Source: Pedococcus cremeus
GTDB taxonomy: Bacteria; Actinomycetota; Actinomycetes; Actinomycetales; Dermatophilaceae
Length of the DNA stretch: 64,000 bases
NCBI RefSeq assembly: GCF_900111375.1
Contig: NZ_FOHB01000003.1
Coordinates: forward strand, 434,001 to 498,000
Direction of reading: 5' to 3'
In this document: positions 28,313 to 34,404 of the stretch, piece by piece
How the letters are laid out: each line of letters begins with the position of its first letter
Position numbering within the stretch: the stretch's first letter is position 1
Translations under genes and position numbers: made by a program
Notes under the pieces: generated by a model
Database searches by the model: none
What the model saw: the letters and a program-made list of their open reading frames with translations, nothing else
What the model was told of the DNA's origin: nothing

Positions 28313-28750
28313 TCAGATGCGCTCGAAGAGGTGCACGGTCGGGCTGTAGTCGATCTTCCAGTCGCTGTAGCAGCCGAGGACGCCGTCGCGGGTGCATCGA
28401 AGGCCCAGGTAGACCCATCGGATCTCGCCATCGTCGCGCAGCGCGAAGCCTGCTGCGGCGTTGAACGTCTCCCCGCCACACGGGCAGGCGGCGTCCTCGA
28501 GCTCGGCTTCGTCGATGGTGTCCTGCGAGTCGAAGATGAGAGACCTTACGCCGCAGCTCGTGCAGGTGCGTTCCGCGCAGCCTTGCTCGTCGTCAACTCG
28601 CACGGTGAAGGTGTCTGCCCCGCAATTGGCGCATTTGATCTGGATGACTCGCTCAGTTGGGTACTCCACGGCGCTGTATGCGGCCAAGTACTCCTGGATG
28701 TCGGCGGCCTCGGTGCCGGTCCACCACATGCGGGAGCGATTGATGGTCAC
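28313..28750 (-). CDS. Hypothetical Cys-rich (zinc-ribbon-like) protein
   Basis: A 145-residue protein that I do not recognise. Two CxxC pairs (IKCANCGADTF and ERTCTSCGVRS) form a likely zinc ribbon, and a third Cys pair (DAACPCGGETF) follows, then a Trp/Tyr-rich end (GLRCTRDGVLGCYSDWKIDY). The acidic content and cysteines suggest a cytoplasmic zinc-binding protein. The start is a GTG with an ATG seven codons later. It lies at the right side of the presumed older element, converging with the EamA gene, and is possibly cargo. Confidence 0.65.
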   Translation of the reverse strand: MTINRSRMWWTGTEAADIQEYLAAYSAVEYPTERVIQIKCANCGADTFTVRVDDEQGCAERTCTSCGVRSLIFDSQDTIDEAELEDAACPCGGETFNAAAGFALRDDGEIRWVYLGLRCTRDGVLGCYSDWKIDYSPTVHLFERI

Positions 28751-28870
28751 GAGGCGAGGCTAGCGGTGGCCTGATCCTCGGAGAGCCGGAACGCAGCGCT
28801 ACCGGAATGGCTCGGGTGACGCTGCCTTGCTGATGCCTGGGGTGCGATGGGGTGCGCGCAGGCGCCAGCA

Positions 28871-28961
28871 GGAGGCCGCAATGACGCCTCGTAGGCCGCT
28901 GACCTGCGGGAACGTGTGGTGGGGCAGGTCGGGCTTGAACCGACGACCGACGGATTATGAG
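28871..28961. repeat. attL: left 91-bp direct repeat of the integrated element (includes tRNA 3' half fragment)
   Basis: Matches 33876-33966 with about four mismatches in 91 bp, a spacing of exactly 5,005 bp. Its right half duplicates the tRNA from the CCA end to the anticodon loop; identity ends at the loop (28961/33966), as expected when a tyrosine integrase recombines within a tRNA. The 5' half of a tRNA is absent here, so it is a displaced fragment and not a functional gene. Confidence 0.88.
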
Positions 28962-29057
28962 GCGTCCCAAAGCCGCGGGTCAGGGGCCATCTTCGCGCGA
29001 TTCGTGCTCAGTTGGTGGTCGTTGGTTGACCCCCGAAACGGGCCATTCTCAAGCTGG

Positions 29058-29077
29058 TGTGCCACCCAGGTGCCACA
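29058..29077. promoter_or_regulatory. Candidate left arm-type integrase site
   Basis: TGTGCCACCCAGGTGCCACA comprises two GTGCCAC direct repeats. It matches 16 of 20 positions of a sequence just inside the other end, about 97 bp inward from the attL repeat. Its position and paired motif fit an integrase arm-binding site. Confidence 0.5.
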
Positions 29078-29387
29078 CGAGAATCGGCCTTCGAGGGCCC
29101 CGAGATGGTGTCTGTCGCGGGCCCAAGGCGCCGGTTGTGCGGTGTCGCGACCAGCGGGCCGGGGCTCGCCGGTCGCCGGGAGCTTGCTGGTGACAATGCG
29201 GGTCTGCGCAGTGACCTCGAACTCGAGTGGCTGGGAGGTGACCGGCTGCGATGCCGGTACGGAGGCCCAGCGCACGGGTCCGAAGAGGCGGACGATCGAA
29301 GGGGTGACGGCTGGGGCATACGGCAGTCAGGCACGCGCCGGCCCCTGCCGCCATCAGCGCAGTAGTCGGTACTGACTACCCGAGCTT

Positions 29388-29422
29388 GAGCGGTGCCCTG
29401 GAACTGGTCCGGGGCACCGCTC
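29388..29422. terminator. Inverted repeat, possible terminator or origin hairpin
   Basis: GAGCGGTGCCC and GGGCACCGCTC form a perfect 11-bp stem with a 13-nt loop. It lies 130 bp beyond the stop of the leftward cargo operon, so it could end that transcript; there is no clear T run. A second inverted repeat (GTAGTC-N6-GACTAC, 29362-29379) lies adjacent. Confidence 0.4.
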
Positions 29423-29553
29423 TTCGCAGTCGGCGTGGGGTGCGGTGGGGTGCGCGAGGACGGCGCGCCAGCGCCGCCCGCAGCGCGGGGCCCCATCGCG
29501 GGGTCCCACGCCGCCGCGGCGGAGCCGCAGCCTTGAGCCAGTGAAGAAAGTCC

Positions 29554-30003
29554 TCACCGATCCAGCGATAGAGCTCGAAGCGGTGGCCAAGGCCCCGTGG
29601 CAGACGCGGGACGCATCATGGCAAAGGGGTGGCGTTCAGTGTCGTGGCCGAGGACGAAATCGATGCCTCGGTAAGAAACCGCATCCACCGAGATCGATTG
29701 TCCATCTACGAGCGCCGTTGAAGATGTGAAGTCACCAGGCGACAAGTCCGAGCTGACCCTCTCCAGCTCGGACGGACGAAGTCGGGCCCATTCCAGGCAC
29801 CGCTCATCGGCTAGGCACTTCTGCACAGTGCCTAGGTGCGTCAGATACACCCATGTGGCCTCATCGGCTGATGAAGGTCGAGGCTGTGTGACGTCGGTGA
29901 AGATGCCAACAGGGCCCTCTGCAAGAACGGACCACTGCACTTGCATGACTTCGCTGAAATCGCTGCGTCCGTCCCCGGCCGCCAAGGCGTACGTGATGAC
30001 CAT
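29554..30003 (-). CDS. Hypothetical protein, cargo of the integrated element
   Basis: A 149-residue protein of unknown family, with no signal peptide, membrane helix or cysteine motif that would define it. Its single block reads as a mixed alpha/beta domain with acidic N-terminus (VITYALAAGDGRSDFSEVMQ) and a DIDFV-like core (YRGIDFVLGHDTERHPF). It starts nine bases after the stop of the secreted-protein gene, so the two form a leftward operon within the element. Its composition is less GC-rich than the chromosomal genes, consistent with acquisition. No function can be assigned. Confidence 0.6.
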   Translation of the reverse strand: MVITYALAAGDGRSDFSEVMQVQWSVLAEGPVGIFTDVTQPRPSSADEATWVYLTHLGTVQKCLADERCLEWARLRPSELERVSSDLSPGDFTSSTALVDGQSISVDAVSYRGIDFVLGHDTERHPFAMMRPASATGPWPPLRALSLDR

Positions 30004-30012
30004 GGCGTCAGG

Positions 30013-30510
30013 CTAGATGGGCTCGTTGTGAACCTTGCATTCCGACGACAACCCGGCAGGCACCATCGCAGTCCAGGATGCCGTGGAAGCTGCAGGTGGT
30101 GAGGCTGTCCAAGTGCCGTACACGTGAACGACCTTGGAAGCACCGTTATTCTCAGCTGCACCACCTGGACCGCTCGCGTAAGCCACGAGTTTGTAATAGC
30201 CCTCGCTGCAGACACCGCCGCGGGTGGCTGTGCTGCAGGACGTGCTGCTAGCGCAGCTATGAGAGTCGCTGTCGTAGATCGCCCAAGGGCCCGTCGCGCT
30301 TGGACCGTCATAGATCGTGTAGCTGACGGTGATCGCTCCGCGATACCAGCCGGCCGCGACGGCGTGGTAGGAGAACTGCCCGCTACCGGCGGTGGTGTTG
30401 ATGATCGGTGAGACCGAACCGGGTTGAACCGCCCATGCTGGTGTTGCGGCGAAGATGGCCGCTGTGATCGCAGCAACGAAGGCAACAATGATGTGGTGAC
30501 GCTTGTGCAT
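30013..30510 (-). CDS. Secreted hypothetical protein, cargo of the integrated element
   Basis: A 165-residue protein with a clear signal peptide: MHKRHHIIVAFVAAITAAIF followed by an AxA cleavage site (ATPAWA). The mature ~140 residues are Ser/Thr/Gly-rich with four cysteines (SHSCASSTSC, GGVCSEG and SSECKVH), likely two disulfides. A GGGGGA ribosome site precedes the ATG. It is cotranscribed with the downstream unknown gene. Small disulfide-bonded secreted cargo might be a bacteriocin-like or surface protein, but nothing in the sequence proves it. Confidence 0.7.
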   Translation of the reverse strand: MHKRHHIIVAFVAAITAAIFAATPAWAVQPGSVSPIINTTAGSGQFSYHAVAAGWYRGAITVSYTIYDGPSATGPWAIYDSDSHSCASSTSCSTATRGGVCSEGYYKLVAYASGPGGAAENNGASKVVHVYGTWTASPPAASTASWTAMVPAGLSSECKVHNEPI

Positions 30511-31021
30511 TAGTTCCCCCTGAACCGAATCAGTGCCAACCCCCACATCTGGCCCGCAAACCCTCCTCCTTCCCGTGTGGTGCCCGGTATCGACTGAACG
30601 CCCGATGTGTTGCGCGGCTATTGCGCGCTCTCAACGGGCACTGCGCGGCAGGCGGAAGGTAAAGATGCGGTCAAGAGATCCCCTGGTAGGTAAGGAAGCG
30701 TGGACTGAGCCCTACCTCGACTGCAACCGTCGAGAGGTCGGCATAGCACTAGTCGGCAGGCATTGCGGAGTCCGTAAGCCGCTGTAAGGCAACGGAATTC
30801 GAGAGAAGGACTCACGGCTGGTCGTCTTTGGTTGCGGTTGTTTGTCAGTGACTTCCACTGGACCGCACTACATGCTCGATCGGTTCGCGAGTCTGCACAG
30901 ACCAGCGACCGACGGGGCTTCGGGTGCTGGGGCAGCGTCACTCAGGTGGCCCACCCAAGGACCGGGTGTGCCGTGCGGATAAGCCCCCCCGTTCCGCACG
31001 GCACACCCACCGGGAGAGGGG
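30511..31021. other. Divergent intergenic region of the element (promoters and rep leader)
   Basis: About 510 bp without a credible gene, of visibly lower GC than the surroundings. It separates the leftward cargo operon from the rightward rep-xis-int operon, so both promoters should lie here. The only strong feature I see is the 15-bp inverted repeat just ahead of the rep gene. Confidence 0.5.
30964..31008 (+). promoter_or_regulatory. Perfect 15-bp inverted repeat in the rep leader
   Basis: GGGTGTGCCGTGCGG and its exact complement CCGCACGGCACACCC flank a 15-nt loop containing CCCCCCC. The right arm ends only two bases before the GGGAGAGGGGG ribosome site of the rep gene. Such a stem could attenuate or block rep translation, or serve as an operator or replication origin structure. 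Confidence 0.6.
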
Positions 31022-31027
31022 GTGGCC

Positions 31028-32557
31028 ATGACGCTGGCGACACGCAACCAGGTCTGGACCGCCCTGCCGCCAGTGCAGTTCGACGAGGAACGACCGCTCG
31101 ACCTCGACCTCGACCCGGTCACCGAGCGCCAGCTGGTGGCGCGCCTCTTCTCGCGGGACTTCGACGACTGGTCTGAGGTTCTGTCGCGAGTGGGGTTCTG
31201 TGCCAACCCGATCCGGCTGGTCGGCCGCTCGGAGACCTTCGACACCCGAACCGGTGAGTTGGTCCGTTCCTACGGCTCGGCGGACGAACCGCTGGGGGTG
31301 ACGTTCACCCGGTGCGGCAACCGCCGGGCGGACAAGTGCGAGTCCTGCTCCCGCCTCTACGCGGCGGACACCTTCCAGCTGATCCGCGCCGGAATCGCCG
31401 GCGGCAAGACCGTCCCGGAGACGGTGGCGGACAACCCGCTGGTCTTCGCCACCCTCACCGCCCCCTCCTTCGGCCCGGTCCACGGGACCCGCCCGAACGG
31501 GGGCCGGTGCCGTCCCCGTCGCGACACCGGGCACCGGTGCGACCACGGGCGCCTCACCTCGTGCATGGCCGTGCATGGCGACGACGACCCCACGGTGGGT
31601 CAGCCCGTCTGCGCTGACTGCTACGACTACGCCTCGCAGGTGGTGTGGCAGTGGTGGGCACCGGAGCTGTGGCGGCGGTTCACCATCACCCTGCGCCGCG
31701 TCCTGGCCCACCACCTCGGCACCACACCCGCCCGGCTGGGTGAAATGGCGAGCCTGCAGTACGCGAAGGTCGCCGAGTACCAGCTGCGCGGAGCGGTCCA
31801 CTTCCATGCCCTGGTTCGTCTCGACGGCCCGCAGACGCCCGAGGGCTTCGCCCCAGCGGCAAGGGCGGTCACCGCGACCGTCCTGGCCGCCCTGGTCGCC
31901 CAGGCAGCCAACGCCGTGCGGGTTACCGCCCCACCGGTCCACGGCGACGACCCCGCTCGGGTGCTGGCCTTCGGCGCCCAGATCGACACCCGCCCCGTTC
32001 GCACGAGCCGCCGCACCGACGACCCCGACCGGTCCCTGACCCCCGAGCAGGTCGCCGGCTACCTCGCCAAGTACGCCACGAAGTCGACCGGCGACACCGA
32101 GGCCAAGGACAGCCCCCATCTGCGCCGGCTGGAGGCCACCGCCCGCCAGCTCGCCGGACGCGCGGCCACCGTCGACGAGGACGGGAACGCGCCGTACGGG
32201 CTGCTCGGCAAGTGGGCGCACACCCTGGGCTTCCGGGGGCACTTCGCGACCAAGTCGCGCCGCTACTCGGTCACCCTCGGCCAACTGCGCCGCGCGAGGC
32301 AGCGCGCTCAGGCCCGGATCGCCGACGCCAACCGAGCCGGCACCCGCATCGACCTCCGCCAGCTTGAGGCCGAGCTCCTCGCCGACGACGCCGACGAGAC
32401 GACCGTCGTCATCGGGTCCTGGACCTACGTCGGCTCCGGCTGGGCCAACGGCGGCGAGACCGCCCTCGCCGTCGCAGCAGCGGCCCGCGCCCGCGAGTAC
32501 GCCCAAGAGCGAGCCCAACGTCGGAAAGGCCAAACGGTAGGGGAGTGGGAGCGATGA
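31028..32557 (+). CDS. repSA: RepSA-like HUH replication initiator
   Basis: A 509-residue protein resembling the RepSA initiator of pSAM2-type elements. A Cys-rich segment (TRCGNRRADKCESCSRLYAA, then HRCDHGRLTSC and VCADCYDY) is the expected zinc-binding part. The HUH nickase motif is GAVHFHALVRLDG near residue 258, and the likely catalytic Tyr lies in VAGYLAKYATKSTG near 345. The enzyme would nick the double-strand origin and drive rolling-circle replication of the excised element. I start at the ATG with GGGAGAGGGGG upstream; a GTG two codons earlier is possible. Its stop overlaps the Xis ATG (ATGA). Confidence 0.88.
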   Translation: MTLATRNQVWTALPPVQFDEERPLDLDLDPVTERQLVARLFSRDFDDWSEVLSRVGFCANPIRLVGRSETFDTRTGELVRSYGSADEPLGVTFTRCGNRRADKCESCSRLYAADTFQLIRAGIAGGKTVPETVADNPLVFATLTAPSFGPVHGTRPNGGRCRPRRDTGHRCDHGRLTSCMAVHGDDDPTVGQPVCADCYDYASQVVWQWWAPELWRRFTITLRRVLAHHLGTTPARLGEMASLQYAKVAEYQLRGAVHFHALVRLDGPQTPEGFAPAARAVTATVLAALVAQAANAVRVTAPPVHGDDPARVLAFGAQIDTRPVRTSRRTDDPDRSLTPEQVAGYLAKYATKSTGDTEAKDSPHLRRLEATARQLAGRAATVDEDGNAPYGLLGKWAHTLGFRGHFATKSRRYSVTLGQLRRARQRAQARIADANRAGTRIDLRQLEAELLADDADETTVVIGSWTYVGSGWANGGETALAVAAAARAREYAQERAQRRKGQTVGEWER

Positions 32558-32784
32558 CAAGCAAGGGAAGACGCGAGACAGGGCGACCGGCTGAGGTCAG
32601 GACGCTGCCGACCTTCGAGCGGCTGTGGACGATCCACGACGTCTCGGCGTTCCTCGGAGTGCCGGTCGGCACGCTGTACCAGTGGCGGCACCGCGAGCTG
32701 GGTCCGCCGGCGATCCGTCTCGGGAAACACCTGCGCTACGACCCGACGAAGGTCCGGGCCTGGGTGGACGAGCAGGTGGCGTGA
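32554..32784 (+). CDS. xis: Excisionase (Xis), small helix-turn-helix protein
   Basis: A 76-residue protein with a MerR/Xis-type winged helix: RLWTIHDVSAFLGVPVGTLY followed by QWRHRELGPPAIRLGKHLRY and an end helix (PTKVRAWVDEQVA). This is the usual excisionase seen between rep and int in actinomycete integrative elements. It bends the attachment site and directs the integrase towards excision. It overlaps the rep stop by four bases and the integrase ATG by one (TGATG), so the three proteins are translationally coupled. Confidence 0.9.
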   Translation: MTSKGRRETGRPAEVRTLPTFERLWTIHDVSAFLGVPVGTLYQWRHRELGPPAIRLGKHLRYDPTKVRAWVDEQVA

Positions 32785-33899
32785 TGGCCTCCATCGCGAA
32801 GGACCCCCGCAACGGCCGCTGGCTGGCGCGCTGGCGGGACCCGTCACACCACCAACGCAAGAAGGCCTTCCGCCGCAAGGTGGACGCCGAGCGGTTCCTG
32901 GCGAACCTCCAGGCCGAGATGAACCGGGGCCACTACCTCGACCCGGCGGCGGGCAAGGTTCTGATCGGCGACTACGCCAAGGTGTGGTCGGCCGGACTGT
33001 CACACCTCAAGGAGTCGACGGCAGAGCGGTACCGCGGCATCGTCCGGACCCACATCGAGCCACGGTGGGGGACCTACCGGCTCTCCTCGGTCGCCACCTC
33101 GGACGTCGCGGCCTGGGTCGGTGAGCTCAGCGCCGGGGGACTGTCGGCATCCACGGTCCGGCACATCCACCGGGTGTTCTCCCTCATCATGGCCATGGCC
33201 GTCCAGGACGGGCGGATCGCCCGCAACCCAGCGACCGGCGTCCGCCTTCCGAGGGCGGTCCGGGACGAGCCGCGGTTCCTCAGCGTCCCGGAGCTGACGG
33301 CCCTGGTCCACGCGTCCGGCACCGGTGGTCTCGCGATGTGCGTCCTCGCCTTCACCGGCATCCGGTTCGGGGAGCTCACCGCCCTCCGGGTGGCGCGGGT
33401 CGACCTCACGCGCCGCCGTCTCCACATCGCCGAGAGCGCGTCAGAGGTGGGTGGCCGGCTGGTGTGGACCACGACGAAGAACCACCAGTCACGGTCCGTC
33501 CCGGTGCCGCCAGGGCTCATCCCGGACCTCGCGCGAGCCTGTGAGGGCAAGAAGCCGGGCGACCTCGTCTTCACAGCGCCCGGGGGAGGGCCGCTCCGGC
33601 TGGGTAACTGGCGCACCCGGGTCTTCGACCCCGCCTGCATGGCGGCCGGGATCGTCGGGCTGACCCCGCACGACCTGCGACACACGGCGGCGTCGTTGGC
33701 GATCGCCGCCGGGGCCAACGTCAAAGCGGTGCAGCGGATGCTGGGCCACTCATCGGCCGCCATGACGCTCGACATCTACGCGGGCCTGTTCGGCGACGAC
33801 CTGGACACCGTGGCGGCCCTGCTCGATTCCCATGTGCCACAAATGCGCCACAGCGGCGAGATCGAGGCGCCTCAGGGAGGCCGCAATGACGCCGCATAG
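32784..33899 (+). CDS. int: Site-specific tyrosine integrase
   Basis: A 371-residue phage-type integrase. An arm-binding N-terminal domain (DPRNGRWLARWRDPSHHQRK) is followed by the SAM-like core-binding domain. The catalytic residues are visible: Arg in FTGIRFGELTALR, the HxxR box in TPHDLRHTAASLA, and His plus Tyr in MLGHSSAAMTLDIYAGL. The 3' end of the gene lies in the right arm of attP, and its last codons (GGRNDAA) fall within the 91-bp repeat. It recombines the element with the tRNA gene 23 bp beyond its stop. Longer upstream frames are antisense or shadow of xis. Confidence 0.94.
   Translation: MASIAKDPRNGRWLARWRDPSHHQRKKAFRRKVDAERFLANLQAEMNRGHYLDPAAGKVLIGDYAKVWSAGLSHLKESTAERYRGIVRTHIEPRWGTYRLSSVATSDVAAWVGELSAGGLSASTVRHIHRVFSLIMAMAVQDGRIARNPATGVRLPRAVRDEPRFLSVPELTALVHASGTGGLAMCVLAFTGIRFGELTALRVARVDLTRRRLHIAESASEVGGRLVWTTTKNHQSRSVPVPPGLIPDLARACEGKKPGDLVFTAPGGGPLRLGNWRTRVFDPACMAAGIVGLTPHDLRHTAASLAIAAGANVKAVQRMLGHSSAAMTLDIYAGLFGDDLDTVAALLDSHVPQMRHSGEIEAPQGGRNDAA
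33833..33852. promoter_or_regulatory. Candidate right arm-type integrase site
   Basis: TGTGCCACAAATGCGCCACA matches the left-end sequence TGTGCCACCCAGGTGCCACA at 16 of 20 positions with identical spacing. It lies inside the end of the integrase gene, about 24 bp before the attR repeat begins. Confidence 0.5.
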
Positions 33900-33966
33900 G
33901 GCGCTGACCTGCGGAAACGTGTGGTGGGGCAGGTCGGGCTTGAACCGACGACCGACGGATTATGAG
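33876..33966. repeat. attR: right 91-bp direct repeat, overlapping the intact tRNA
   Basis: Partner of the left repeat. It runs from the last codons of the integrase gene through the tRNA 3' end to the anticodon loop. The tRNA keeps its 5' half from the chromosome and regains its 3' half from the element, so it remains functional. Confidence 0.88.
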
Positions 33967-33998
33967 TCCGCTGCTCTGACCGACTGAGCTACTGCCCC
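33922..33998 (-). tRNA. tRNA with CAU anticodon (Met elongator, or Ile2)
   Basis: A 77-nt cloverleaf including an encoded CCA. The acceptor arms are GGGGCAG and CTGCCCC, the D arm GCTC/GAGC, the anticodon stem GCGGA/TCCGT around loop CTCATAA, and the T arm GTCGG-TTCAAGC-CCGAC. The CAU anticodon is at 33962-33964. An elongator tRNA-Met is most likely, but a lysidine-modified tRNA-Ile2 cannot be excluded by eye. Its 3' half is the integration target of the adjacent element. Confidence 0.93.
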
Positions 33999-34372
33999 GC
34001 TCGACCGCCCGCGGGGCGGTCACGTGCGCGGCGATGCTATCGCGGGGACGCACAGGGATCGCACGGGTGCCCACGGCATACGGCACAGGTTGTCCGTCCA
34101 CCGTGGAGGCTTCCACGACCACAGGAGCCAGGCCATGACGAGCCCCATGAGCATCACCCTCATCACCGTCCCGTCAGGTTCAGCGTCACCCATGAGCCTG
34201 CCTTCGGCCGTCAGCTCCGCGGCCGGGGAGAGGGTCGAAGTCGTCAGTGGGGAGGCTGGGCCGCCAGTCGCCTCGGCGGCCTGAGCATCTACCGCAGTCG
34301 GCGCATTTAGGGCATCTCCTTCCCCCTCGCTACAGTCGACGCCGCAGGGGCCGAGCTGGTGAGGGTGGAGGA
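33999..34372. other. Intergenic region between tRNA and glycosyltransferase; no confident gene
   Basis: The tRNA promoter should lie at the left, on the minus strand. A 49-codon frame at 34136-34285 on the plus strand has an AGGAGCC ahead of its ATG (MTSPMSITLITVPSG) but no recognisable features, and an overlapping minus-strand frame is equally open. I treat both as unsupported. Confidence 0.4.
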
Positions 34373-34404
34373 TTGTCTCTTCTGGTTGTGCTCGCGGTGG
34401 CGTC

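Larger units (their letters stand above)
28751..29553. other. Gene-free junction between older remnant and intact element (attL region, arm site, structured repeats)
   Basis: No supported gene in about 800 bp. In order: a third GGGGTGCG-TGGGGTGCGC block (28839-28858), the 91-bp left direct repeat with the tRNA 3' fragment, a candidate arm-type site, then the region shared with 25.5-25.9 kb. The latter contains two inverted repeats (29362-29379 and 29388-29422). Short open frames here lack ribosome sites and convincing composition. Confidence 0.6.
28871..33966 (+). mobile_element. 5-kb tRNA-integrated element (pSAM2/AICE-like replication-integration module, no transfer gene)
   Basis: Bounded by the two 91-bp repeats. 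Gene order from left: unknown protein, secreted protein, RepSA-like initiator, excisionase and tyrosine integrase adjacent to the intact tRNA. The rep-xis-int order with overlapping starts is that of actinomycete integrative elements such as pSAM2. A TraB/FtsK-like translocase and Spd/Kil genes are absent, so it should not conjugate by itself. Integrity of rep, xis, int, both att sites and both candidate arm sites suggests it can still excise. Whether it does so is not shown. Confidence 0.85.

Noticed and set aside
28922-28961. Sequence matching the 3' half of a tRNA, possible second tRNA gene
   Set aside because: The 5' half is absent and the pairing arms cannot form; it is the displaced fragment in attL.
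30842-30874. TTGTCA ... TACATG as the rep promoter
   Set aside because: Spacing of 21 bp is too long for a standard -35/-10 pair; not reported as a feature.
34136-34284. Small plus-strand gene (49 codons) with an AGGAGCC site
   Set aside because: No hydrophobic or conserved features, an equally open opposite frame, and a position in a tRNA upstream region; coding evidence is too weak.
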